Positions 33,373-46,400 of a stretch of 64,000 bases of DNA are shown in pieces. A program made the translations under genes and the position numbers. The DNA is from Desmodesmus armatus. Taxonomy: Eukaryota; Chlorophyta; Chlorophyceae; Sphaeropleales; Scenedesmaceae. The stretch is from the NCBI GenBank assembly GCA_007449985.2, contig VIIQ02000010.1, positions 124,001 to 188,000 on the forward strand, read 5' to 3'. The notes under the pieces are model-generated. The model saw nothing but the letters and a program-made list of their open reading frames with translations. It did no database searches and was not told the origin of the DNA. Every line of letters starts with the position of its first letter. The stretch's first letter is position 1.

Positions 33373-36300
33373 CTACACGCTGGATCCGATGATCATCTCC
33401 TGGCTGGACATGAGCTCACTGTAGCAGCCCTTCCTCGCCAGCAGCTCATTGTGTGTGCCCTTCTCAGCGATGCGCCCGTTCTGCATCACCACAATCTGGT
33501 CTGCAGACTGCACAGTGCTCAGCCTGGGCAGCACAGCGTGGCACACAGCAGCAGCAGGAAGGGAGGAGCATGGGAGGCATCATCAAGATAGGCCATGCGT
33601 AGCAGCTGTGAGTGGAGGCGGGGAAGGGCTACAGCCTATTGGGGGTTGGGTCTGCGCTGCTTATCGCATGCCCAATTATGATCCGCAGGTAAGCTGCCAA
33701 CCAGCCTGACGATCTTGATTAGTACAGAGTACGTATCAGCGGCTGAGGTGGGCAGCTTGACTAGAGCCCTGTCTCCTGCGCATTCTACAGCCAGAAACCC
33801 ACGAAAGGGATAGAACAGAGACAAGAAATGAAGGCAAGGCCCGTTCGCCCGCACCTGTGTGCGATGACCAGCACGGTGCGTCCCAGCACCAGTCGCTGCA
33901 CCGCCCCCTGCACCAGCTTCTCACTGACTGCGTCCAGCGCTGATGTGGCCTCATCCAGGATGATGATGGGGCTGTCCTTCAGCAGCGCACGAGCTATGGC
34001 GATGCGCTGACGCTGACCACCTGCACACAGCGCCAAAGCACGCACACATATGCAGAGGACTGATTGAACAGCATGATATAACTCGCTGCTTCTGTAACAT
34101 CTGCACCTCACTCCTCACGCACGAGCGGCAAAGGCTGGCCCATCTCCAAGCAGACACGCCGGCACAGCAGCAAACTGTATAGGCCAAACAAGGGCTGCAG
34201 TATAGCCAATACCAACGGCTGCCATGATGCACCCCGGTCCAGCACACAGACGCAACAGATCTGCAACCCCTGCACACGCCTGGAAGCAAAGCGCAACGAC
34301 AGGGCGGCGCGTCCATCCTCCAAGCCATGGTCTATCCCAGTAGCTCTAGGAGTAGCTATCCCATCCCATCCCATCCGACAAACACCATCCAAGCCACCTT
34401 GGTCTTACCCGACAGCAGTGTGCCCCTGTCCCCCACGAGGGTGTTGTAGCCCTCAGGTAGCTCCATGATAAACTCATGTGCGTTGGCTGCCTCTGCTGCC
34501 GCCTGGATCTCTGCAGGGCTGCAGCGCCCAAACCTGCCGTAGGCTATGTTGTCGGCGATGCTGCCGCTGAACAACACGGGCTCCTGGCTGACCATGGCCA
34601 CGGCACGCGCCCACTCGCCTGAAATGACCGCACGAGAGGGACGGCGGGGGGGGGGGGGGGGGGAGGTACAGAATGCGAGGGGATGAGTGGAGGGCGCGAG
34701 CGGTTTGATTGACGGCCATGAGGAATGTGCAGCAGGAGCATCCTCAGCAGACACAGAGGACCGGGTTGGGGATGCAGGATGTGGGAGCACGTGTGAAGGG
34801 AGCAGGGGCGGGTTGGTTGGGCAACAGGGGTTCTGAGGATTGTGCAGCAGGGGCTTACTGCCCAGACATGCGTTCTGGCAAGGGATCTGCCTGGAGACAC
34901 CAGCTTATCAGGCAGCTGTGTTGAGAAGGCACTCTGTGCACGAGGCACTTGGTGAAGGTGGCACCCGCCAACACCTCAAGCACAGCACCAGCCACTGCTA
35001 CATGTACGAAAAGCAATAGTGCATGCAGGTGTCTGGGGTGGTTTACACACGCTGCATATGCAGAAATTGCACGGAAGGCTGCAGCTGCGTAGCTGCATCT
35101 CACCTCGAGAGAAAGACGAAGTTGTGCGCCCTGCCAAGCGAATGGTGCCAACCTGCAGCAGCACCGCACGGCAAGTCAGCAGCAAACCAGGGTGCTTTGG
35201 CTTCATCCGGAGCCACGGCACACTGATCAACCTGACACACTGTGGTTGTTTGCACAAATACAAATCAAACACGGATGGTCCTCATCTGTACGTCACGCCC
35301 CTCCCAGCAGGGGGTCAAAACCCTCACTGCTCTGTTGGGGTGCTGCCCAGCAAAAGTCAAGCTGCCGCAGGCAGTTGCTACTCAACACCCCCCCCCCACC
35401 ACCACACACACACACACACACACACACACACCACCACCACCACCACCACACCACCACCACTACCACCCCCCCCCCCACACACACCACCACAGACCAGTGT
35501 TAGCGCCCAGCCCCCACCTGTGGTTCATAGAAGCGTGACAGCAGTGCTGCTACGGTGGACTTGCCGGCACCACTGCGGCCGACAAGAGCGGTCACGGTGC
35601 CCTGAGTCAGCACCAGGTTGACGTCACGCAGCACTGTAGCACACAGGACAGGCAGTGAGTGAGTGAGTGAGTGAGTGAGTGACGGAGTGGGTGAGTGAGT
35701 CACGGAGTGAGTGAGTGAGTAGCAGTGCGCCAACAAACATGGCACATTTGCAAGACCGGTGTGCAGCACGCTGAAGTCTCAAGCACACCCCCTGCTTGAC
35801 GCAAGGACAGCAAGCCATCCAGAACGTAAACAGCCTGGGAAAAATACCCGCCATCAGACAATGCCACTGTCACCCGACAGGTGCGCATGCGCGAAGCTAG
35901 CTGCACACCAGCGGCAACCCCTCCACCTGCCAGGCAGCTGCGCCCCCCCTTCTTTTGTACTATCAGGCTGCACCTAGAGCCTCCCCTAGCATATGGGCGC
36001 TTATCCACGGCACATGCGCGCGCCACCAAAAGCATTCAGCGTAACATCAACAAGAGAGGCAGGAGGGAGGGAGCGACCGCCGACAAAGACCATGCCAACC
36101 TTCAATAGAAGTGCGTACTAGCACGTGTACCAGCGCCGCACTAAATCCCAAACCCTAAACCCACCTGCCATCTCCTTGCGCACAGGGTATGAGAAGCTGA
36201 CGTTGCAGAGCTCCAGGTCCCCAGTGCGTGCTGCCAGTACTGCCGCCTCCCCTGCCTTGTCAGCATATGGCTCAAACACAGGCTCAGCCCCGTTGGCCAC

Positions 36301-39300
36301 CTCCCACCAGGCGCCAGGGGGCAGGGCACCAAACATGGAGGGGTCGGGGTCAGACTCCTGGACCAAACCACGCACCTGAGGGGACATGACAGTATGGCAC
36401 GGTATGACAGAATGACAGATGTGACATGACATGCCGTAAAAGGGTACGTTAGTCCCCTGGGCAGAAGAGTACATTGGTGAAACTGGGCTTGTACATACTG
36501 CTCACTGCTCTGTTGCTCTGCGGGCTGAGCAACAAACTACTTTGCTGGTCGAGTACTCTCTTTGCTGAGCCAGCCAGCCATCAACCTATTACCAACCGTC
36601 CGACATCCATCCAACCACCCACCAAGCCAGCTCACCGCCCCCCCCCCCCCCTCACTCACCCTGTCAAATGCCCCCGCAGCCCTCCGCAGCTCCGACAGTG
36701 TGTTGACCGCCCCTTGCGTGGCATACATCAAACTGAACGTGAACCCTATACCGCTGACCAGCACCCCCACAGGCATGATGCCCTGGCTGACCAGGTAGCC
36801 CCCCCAGGCATACAGGGTCAGCAGGGAAAGGTGGATGGCCAGGCGGTTGGTGGCCTCAAAGGTGGCCTTGGCTGCACCAAACTGACGACCGGCAGCGAAG
36901 GAGGCAACAACCTCCGCCTGGAAGCGCTCACGCTCAAGAGCCTCGCCTGTGAGGGGGAAGGACAGCAAGAAACAAGCAAGAGGTAACATAAGTGGTGAAT
37001 TAATGGGAAGAGACGTCGGGAGGATGCTACTTGACGGCATGGTTCCCCGACCAGCTTGGTAATTGAAGCTGCTGCAGCGCCTCGCCTGTGGGGCGGCGCA
37101 GTGGAGAGCAGGTGACGCATCACACTGCAGTGCACCCGGCCGCATATGCACACACTTTCCGCCAAGGAGGCAACAACCCCCAAAAGGAAGCGCGCACGCT
37201 CAAGAGCCTCGCCTGTGGGCGCGCAACTTCTCTTGTGACATACCCTCACGACACTCTTCTCCTTATCAATCACCTGCAAAGCTGCGCACGGTCCTCATGT
37301 TTTGGAAGGCCTGATACGCCACCCCCGCCATGCGCTGCAGTGCTGCCGCCACCGCAATGTACCCAGTGAATATGCACACAGCCCCTGCGGCCATTTCCTA
37401 TAGACATCAACGCAGCACACAACCTCTTCTTGTCTGTCTTAGCCTCTCATTCCCCCACCCCCTTCCTGCCTCCCCTCCGGGGTGACTCACCTGCAAAGCT
37501 GCGCACAGTCCTCATATTTTGGAAGGCTTGGTAGGCCACCCCCGCCATGCGCTGCAGTGCTGCCGACTGTGCTGCCTCCACAGGCCGTGTGCTGCGCCTG
37601 TACATGGCCGCTGCCACTGCTGTGACCAGTATGACAATGGACACTGCAGGGGCCAGCCGCCATGACAGGAAGAACAGCACCACCACAGCACCACCAGCCT
37701 CCAGGAAGGCACGTAGACCACGGTCACGTGAGCAGTTGCTGTGTGTGGGTGGGGGGGGGGGGGGGTGATGAGGGGGCAGCATACAGCAGCGCAGGTCTGA
37801 GTGGGTTTGGCTGGGGGCGTGTGGGTGGGTGAGTGGGTGGGGGGAGGGGATCGACGGCCTCCACGAAAGCACGCAGACCACGGTCACGAGAGCAGTTGTT
37901 GCGGGGGGGGGGTGACAAGGGGGCAGCATAGGGCAGCACAGGTGTACATGAGTGTGGGTGGGGGCGTGGGTGCTGTTGGGGGGGGGGGGGGGAGGGCTCC
38001 AGGAAGGCATGCAGACCACGGTCACGTGAGCAGTTGCTGCGGGGGGGGGGGGGGGGCAAGGGGGCAGTGTAGAGCAGCACAGGCGATTGTGAGGGTGGGG
38101 GCGGGGGTGCGCAGGGGGGGGGGCAAGAGGCAGAGGGAGTGCATGTCTGAGGGGGGTCGGGCACCTGCGGCGTCCAGGTTGCGCAAGCACAACCCCTTTC
38201 CACTCACTCAAACAATTTCAAGTGGTGGAGATATATGCCTGACTGCACAAACCTGACAAACCTTTCCGTCCAATCACCCCTTCCCCCCAACCACAGACAG
38301 ACCGTCACCAACTGGGGATATCCCCAGGCCCCCAACCCGTATTGCTGGCATACGAAGGCAGTGAGGGTTCAACACTCTCTCACTCTCACTCACTTGAAAA
38401 TGAATGTTCTCACTGTGTCCAGCTCCACGCTGATGAGTGCCTGCAGTGCTGTTGCGTTGTGTCTGTCAAAGAACTCAATCTTCTGCATCAGCAGCGTCCT
38501 GAACAGCTCCATGCGCAGCGTGGCCAACACCTTCTCACCAGCAGCGATAACGTTCACCATGTACACGCGCGTCAGCAGCGGCTCCAAAAGGTACCCCACC
38601 AGCAGGATGCAGAACAGCTGCGGGGGGTTTGGTGGGAGGGGAACAAGGGGGGGGGGGGGGGGCGACCCACACAGTGAGCTTCAGCCAGGTGGCGAGTAAA
38701 AGCTGCATGCACTTCTGGGTGTGTGGATTTTACACACGAGACAGCAGCAGCTCAAGGAGGCACCCCACCAGCAGGATGCAGAACAGCTGAAATGGGGGTG
38801 GTGGGAGGGGAAAGGTGAGGAAGGGGGGGGGGGGCACACACTGCGACCTTGAGGCAAGCGGTCAACGGGCAAGTGCCAGCTGCACCCTGCAGGGGTGTTA
38901 ACCATGAGCACACCAGTCAGCAGCGGCTTTTAAGGGAACACCCCACAAGCAGGATGCAGACAGCTGTGGTGGTTGTGTGGGAGGGGGACAGGGGGAGGCG
39001 AGAGGGGGGGGGGGGGAGCACACTCAGAGCCTTGAGTCAGAGCGGCCGAGGGGCAAGTGACAGCTGCAACCCTGCAAGGGGTATTGACCATGAGCACGCG
39101 CGAGCCAGCAGCGTCCATGAGGTACCCCACCAGCAGGATGCAGAACAGCTGAGGCAAGGGGGGGCAAGAGGTCACTGCGGGATAAGGAAGCGCCCAACGG
39201 CGGGAAAGGGGGCACAACAGTATGCATGGCAGGATGGCAGCAGCGGCTGCGCGACAGTTGCCAGAGGCTGACAGGAAGCGCAACGGAGGATCCGCACTCA

Positions 39301-40051
39301 GTGCGACAAAGCCACATGCAGTGCAGACCATCCACTAGGCAGCACCCCCGTGTGCCAACTGCTTGTCGCCCCTTCTCTTTGCATGCCCGTGTTTGCGCCC
39401 TCCAAACAGTGCCCTTGTTTACACCCCCTTACAGAAGTGCTGGTGCAAACAGAAGCGGGCGGGATAGGGAGGCGGGGGCAGGGGGGGGGGGGGAGGACCC
39501 TGCCTAGATTGGGTGCTGTGTATCCCGCGTACCTGAGCATACTCCTGGATCGGCCGCTGCTGCACGAGGTGTTCAAAGAGCATGCCTGACAGCACAGGCG
39601 CTGCAAGGTTGCTGGCTGTGCACAGCAGCACCGTGACAGTTGCAAGGACCAGGTGCTGCTTGTGCTGCAGCACGATGCCCATGATGTACTCATTGTCGAG
39701 GGGGGCACGCTTCGGGGGCTTGAACACCCTGTGTAGGGAGCACACAGCAGCAGGTGAAGCCTGTCTGTTGCCTGGTTCTCGCTGTGTTGATTGCTCCTTG
39801 CTGCTACTGCCAGACAACTGCCTACAACTGCCGGGCCAAGGCTGGCTCTACCGGGGATGCTCACCCATCCTGCGATGTCCTAGCACCGACAACAACAGCT
39901 TCTTTCCAGAGTTTGTCGAGTGGACTCTGTCGCGCTGCTGATTCAGATCTGATCCGAAACAAGCGCCGGCCTCTGTGAGGCTGCTGTACAAACTGCCTTG
40001 GACGTAAGCTGTTTCTCTGCAGTGCTGTGTGCCGGCCCAAGGCCTCGCCAC
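33373..40051 (-). CDS. ABCB-type half-transporter (one transmembrane domain plus one nucleotide-binding domain)
   Basis: Exons 39852-40051, 39533-39728, 38394-38617, 37491-37738, 36660-36946, 36165-36375, 35518-35633, 35104-35152, 34409-34618, 33855-34020 and 33373-33523 give 685 residues in phase. Residues about 85-390 form the six-helix exporter domain; the second loop shows [20 protein letters not shown] and [20 protein letters not shown]. The nucleotide-binding domain has Walker [10 protein letters not shown] (474-482), Q-loop [10 protein letters not shown], signature LSGGQ (579-583), Walker B IIILDE (599-604) and H-loop His635. TAP-like half-transporters of this type dimerise in organelle or vacuole membranes to export peptides, lipids or glutathione conjugates. 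The 67-residue N-terminus may be a plastid or mitochondrial presequence, so location and substrate are not shown. Several introns contain duplicated exon edges, listed separately. Confidence 0.9.
35395..35479. repeat. (CA)n and (CCA)n simple repeat in an ABC transporter intron
   Basis: Perfect CA dinucleotides pass into CCA trinucleotides and a C run, just downstream (minus sense) of the donor of the Walker A exon. Confidence 0.9.
35654..35721. repeat. (GTGA)n microsatellite beside the Walker A exon acceptor
   Basis: GTGA/GAGT tetranucleotide repeats with two interruptions lie next to the 3' splice site of the exon at 35518-35633. On the coding strand they form a CTCA tract upstream of the acceptor. 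Confidence 0.9.
37163..37350 (-). repeat. Duplicated exon 4 end / exon 5 start inside the intervening ABC intron
   Basis: 37163-37212 repeats the start of the exon ending at 36946 (AAGGAGGCAACAACC, CACGCTCAAGAGCCTCGC) and keeps the acceptor AG. 37274-37350 repeats the end of the exon starting at 37491 (CTGCAAAGCTGCGCAC, GGAAGGC, CCACCCCCGCCATGCGCTG) and keeps the donor GT. Only 61 bp separate the copied donor from the copied acceptor, so the segment looks like a compact copy of the whole exon-intron-exon junction. Confidence 0.8.
37698..38110 (-). repeat. Three-unit tandem array carrying the start of ABC exon 4
   Basis: The first 40 bp of the exon ending at 37738 (AGACCACGGTCACG-GAGCAGTTG on the + strand) recurs with its edge at 37898 and 38036. 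Each unit also carries the intron motif GGGCAG--TA--GCAGC-CAGG. Unit spacing is about 160 and 138 bp. The copy at 38036 keeps a C-rich tract and an AG acceptor; the copy at 37898 has lost the AG. Confidence 0.85.
38560..39160 (-). repeat. Four-unit tandem array carrying the start of ABC exon 3
   Basis: The first ~70 bp of the exon ending at 38617 (ACCCCACCAGCAGGATGCAG, AACAG at the edge) recurs with edges at 38786, 38963 and 39148. Spacings are 169, 177 and 185 bp. All three copies keep the CAG acceptor, and each is preceded on the coding strand by a C-rich tract. Inner codons have diverged, and the 38963 copy lacks one base. Confidence 0.85.
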
Positions 40052-41917
40052 ACAGCATGCTGGGGATCTTGCTCCAATTTATGTGCTGCTGAACGGACAG
40101 CAGCAGCTCACAAGGCTATCATTGTGCCAAATCAAGTATTTGATACAGATACAGCACCACTGTTGTTGAGCTTGCTTGTGCAGAATGTGTCAGGGGAGAC
40201 CGAGTACTGAGCTTGAGTGTGCAGGGAGGTTGACTTGCTTGTGTTTCACGCAGGTCCTGTGCCACGATGTATGTAAATGTCGCTGGTGGAGAGTATGAAC
40301 TTGCAGGGGAGAGGACAGTATGGAAGAGACAGGCTGGCACGTTGGCAAGTGCAGACAAGGATGCCGACAGGTACCGCTGTGACAAGCAATACACATGTCA
40401 CGCATGACAAATCACGTGTAGTAGCCCTGGATACGCAGCAGGGGGTACTCTGTGAGCGTTCTTCTTTTGAAGAGTCAGTGACAATGTTAGGAGCCAGCAT
40501 GCAATCCTGCAGACTGCTGTTGATGTTGTGTACACCCGATGCAAGTCAATCTGACAGGCCGCCCCATCCATAGCATCCAGCTCCATGCTGCGGCAATCTA
40601 CTGCACTCCACGTCCACCCATTGACAATTCACATTGACTGTGCATGATATAGTCCAGTCAGTGCACTCTCTTGCAGGTGCACACCCACCGCTGCTTGTGA
40701 CACAGGGTTGGGTGGACGATGACCTGCACATGTTCAAGGGCAAGATGTGGGTGTGTGCATTTATGGGATCCTTGATAAGTGATCGTGTGTATTATTGGGC
40801 TCCCACCATACATACTGATGAAGTCCCGCTGCAGAAACCTACTGCTCTTGCTTTGTAGTTGGATCGCAGAGGCTGAAGCTGCCGTGTCTGTCAACGAAAA
40901 GAAGTGGTCTGCTCTTGCTTTAAATTTACCTGCTCGGCAAGGCAGACACGGAAATGTCCACTCAGCAGGGAGCAGCATGGCTGATGGATCAGCTGTGCCA
41001 AATGTGTTGTGAGACTGTGGACACAGACTGCTTACTGCTGCTGACCTTCCTAGGTCAGGGGGCTATCCTTGTGTAGCACACACGCAAAGAGGAGCAACGG
41101 GGAGCCTAGGTGCAAGCATACAGACTGCTTGCCTAGATGGAGCCCTGCTGAGGTGCAACTATGACACTTAAGCACCACCCTTTCCAGCCACTCAGTAACA
41201 GCCAAGCCAGATTTAGATGCCAACCAGTCAAGCTACACAAGACCTTTCACTGCCCATAATTCGGTCTGCTGATGATGTAGTGTTACAAAACTGGGGAGTC
41301 AAACCAGCAACAAGGAGATGTCCTGCCACCGACAGGAACACGCTTCCACATATACACCTATGCTATGGAGCTACAAGCCTCCTACCACCCGGTGGGGTAC
41401 ACACAGAACCCTGGCGGACAACATGCGTCAACGCACACAACCCTGCAGAGCCGCCCCACAGGCAGACATTGCGACCGCTGCAATGTCAGCCAGACACTGG
41501 CGGGGCACCACTGGAACGGTACCTGCTGCACATTGCAGCAGTTGAAGATAGACTGCGCAGGACAGTAACCATGTTGTCACCGTGCCTGATGCTGCACAGT
41601 GTGCACCTGCTGTTGACGGTTCCAACCCAACTCAACTGGCACCACCGCCGCCGCTGCTCACCGTGAGATATGCCGTGTTACTGATGCGGCCCTTGGTGCT
41701 GGGCATGGCTGCTCACCGCTGCTGTGCCAGAAAGCCAGCCGGCCATTGCAAACTGCACAGCAGCTGGTGGCGACAGTACAAACCACCCTAACTGGCCGCT
41801 GCCCAACTGCATACCAACCCCACCGACCGGCAGTGAACTGCAGTTGCCTACAGCAGTGCAACCTGCACACTCACTGCACTCCTGCTGCGAGCTGATGCTG
41901 TGCTGCTGCTGCTGCTT
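40052..41917. other. Intergenic region with unassigned exon-like frames
   Basis: Two + strand stretches look partly coding. 40255-40370 reads MYVNVAGGEYELAGERTVWK and ends at a GT donor. 40676-40858 follows a CTTGCAG acceptor and reads TQGWVDDDLHMFKGKMWVC to a TAG stop. Their splice phases do not match directly and no family was recognised. The remainder holds only short frames. TTACA at 41283-41287 could be a distant minus-strand poly(A) signal for the ACP gene. Confidence 0.3.
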
Positions 41918-43432
<1,515 letters not shown>

Positions 43433-46400
43433 ATGCACGCTGGACTGGCGAAGCCTGCTTCACAGCAACTCAGTGTAGCTGCTCGCAATGCTGAGGCACT
43501 CTTCGAAGCCAAGACGGTCGGGGAGATTCGCCAGGTCAGGAGGGTCACAGCAACTGCAGAGTACTGTCCTAACTACCCCCCACCCCCTCCTACTTCACAA
43601 CCACTTGTGTGCTGTACAGATTGAAGCTCGCACCAGGCAGGATATCGAAGAAAAGAATCTGCAGCTCAGGCAGCTGGTTGGGGACTCGTACAGGTGAGCC
43701 ATGGTTTGGACCCCTTGTGCAGCAGGCCATTCTACAGCACCTAGGTCCTTCCAGGTGCAGCCATCAAGTACTGGTGTGACTCTCTTGCAGGGACCTGATT
43801 GATGGCACCGACAAGATCATCGATATTTCTACGAAATGCCACAGCATCCTGGACAGCATCCTCACAATTCAGGTGGGACATGGCAACAGGGACTGGCATG
43901 CTGCACACACTGCTGCAAGTGGCTGGAACTTGAGTGTGTGGGTGGGTGAGGGGAGGCAGGGGGGATTGACTGAGAGGCTGGACGCCCTAAGCAGGGGTGG
44001 TGCAACTCGATCTGTCGCTGTCCTAGCAGCTTCAACCCAAGTGCCGTTGTTTCTGCCCTGCAGGATGGCTGTGCCAGCCTGGCTGTCAGTGTTACCACCA
44101 CACCTGGCAGTGCAGCAGATGGCAAGGAGAGCGTCAGGAAGCACAGGGAGCTGAATGGTACGTGCCGCCTGCCACTCACACCTCTGCTCAGCTGCCTCCT
44201 TCCCCTCAGGGCTAGGCATTGTGTCGCCCCGTCTGTGCGCAGCCCCTCCTCTACTTGCCATAGCGCCCTGCACTCACATGCAGCAACCCCATGACATACA
44301 CCAGTTGAAGCTCCTCACGCCCCGCCTGCTGCTGCCTGTGTTGTGTGCAGCTGTTGGCAGCCGTGTGAAATATGTCATGGACACTCCAGAGGTCATCTGG
44401 GGTTGCCTGGAGGCAGGCTCGCACTTGGAGGCAGCGCGCAGGCTGCTGCGGGTGCAGGAGGTGCAGCAGCAGCTGCAGGCCTCCTTCGCTCACATTGTGG
44501 CAGCAAAGTTCCCTGTGCTCAGCCATCAGTGGCAGACAGTGCTCAAGTTCAGGTGGGTCCGTGTGCTGCCAGCTGCACCACGGTTGCTTTCCACACACCA
44601 CACCACACCACACCCCTCCCATGTGCTGGGGGCCATGCAGCGTATGTTTGACACCTTGCTGTGCCCTGCTGTTGAGGGCTGTGGGTGGCTTAGCACCACA
44701 AGAAGATAGCGCATGAGCACGAGCTCAAATCTGCGCCTGCCATGAGGCACCAGACACAGCAGTGTGTGTTTGTACATCCCATCATTGCCTGCATCATGCA
44801 GCTGCATCGAACACAACACACTCCACGCAATGTTCATCCAACATGCAGCCGACATGCAACTCCTGCCCGCTGTGCTGTCCTGCAGGCAGCACATCCTTGC
44901 AGGTGCCCTGTCAGCGTTGAGTGGGCAGCAGGGCCTGAGCAGCAGGGCAGCAGCAGATGCACTGGCAGCAGTTGCACTCCTGGAGGGCCAGGACAGCACT
45001 ACAGCCCTGCAGGCCTTCCTGTCAGCACGGCAGCAGTGGGTGCAGCAGCAGCTGGAGCAGGCAGCGCAGGGCCGGTCTGGGCAAGACCCAGGGGGAGTGC
45101 TGGCTGATCTAGCACAGACTGTGCAGTCCTGCGTCGCTCAGGTAATGAAAGATGCTGGGTGCTTGGGGTGCTGGTTTGATGTGCTGGTAAAGGGCGCTGT
45201 GCATGCAGGCAGTAAAGTTGAGTGAACTGAAGTGACTAGTTTGTGAGATGCAGCATCGCATCGCACCTCACCAACTACTCATAGGATGGTACTGCTTCCA
45301 GCAGCGTCCCTCATGCTCATGGCACTTTATTACGCCCACTCCCACCAGATACGCTTTCGCAGCAGGCACAGCATAGGTACAGCTGCATGTCATACTCACT
45401 GTGCATCAAGATGTGATGCATGCACAACCTGCTCCACCGCCCCTGCCTGTCCTCCTGCCTGGCCCCTGCAGGTCGGCGAACTCTTCACAGCCCAGCAGCA
45501 GCGGCAAGCCATGCAAGGCCCAGCTGACAGCACCAACAGCGGCAGCGGCAGCGGCAGCAGCTTGTTGCAGCAGGTGCTGCAGGAGGATGAGGCGGATGTG
45601 AGTGAGCTGTACTTTGGAAGTGCTGAGGGGCCTGCAGGAGGCAGCAGCAGCCCCGAGGCACTCAGCTGGCGGCAACACAGTGAGGCACTGAGGGAGCAAC
45701 TGGCACCTCTACAGCAGGCACAGGTGGGCAGGGCAGGGGTAGATATGGATCGCAGGGTGTAGACAGAGAGCGTGCATCCAACTGTAACATGAGCCAGTGA
45801 AAAGTGGAAGGTGTGGTGTGCGCCATTGGCAGCATGTTGGTGGTCCATGCTGTGAGACAGTGCCGAGTCCTGCTGACTTGGAAGTTTCCCGCCCCGGGGG
45901 ATGGGGGCAGGGGTATTTGGGGGTGTAGTGCAGTGCTCACAAACCCACGACGTGTGCGACGCTCCAGATGCTGTTGACTTAAACAGTAGGTGAAGAACGC
46001 CAGGGGCTGTGTTGAGCTATGTGGGCATTCCTCCCTGCATGTCAGGTGCCGACGCTGTTACATGTCACCGTCCTGCAACCTCCCTTTCCCCTCTCCATAC
46101 CTGCCAACACATATCAGTACCTGCGAACACTTGCCAACCCGTGTTCAACCATGCCCACCCCTAACCACTCAGGTGCAGGAGGCGTGCAGCTCCTGGCTGT
46201 CGTCAGTGTCCAGCTCCTGCAAGACCCACGGCCTGGGCCTGCTGCAGCAGTGCCCCGATGCACCCAGCCTCCTGCAAGCAGAAGCAGCAGTCCACACAGC
46301 CATCGCAGAGTGGCTGTCAACACCAACAGAACCACCCTCACAGCAGGAAGGCACTCAGCCTCAGGCAGCAGCAGCAGCAGCAGGCTTCCGGCCAGCTACT

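Noticed and set aside
38560..39160. Regularly spaced repeats resembling a CRISPR array
   Set aside because: Repeats are degenerate copies of an exon start in a eukaryotic intron, units of 169-185 bp with G-runs, and no cas genes.
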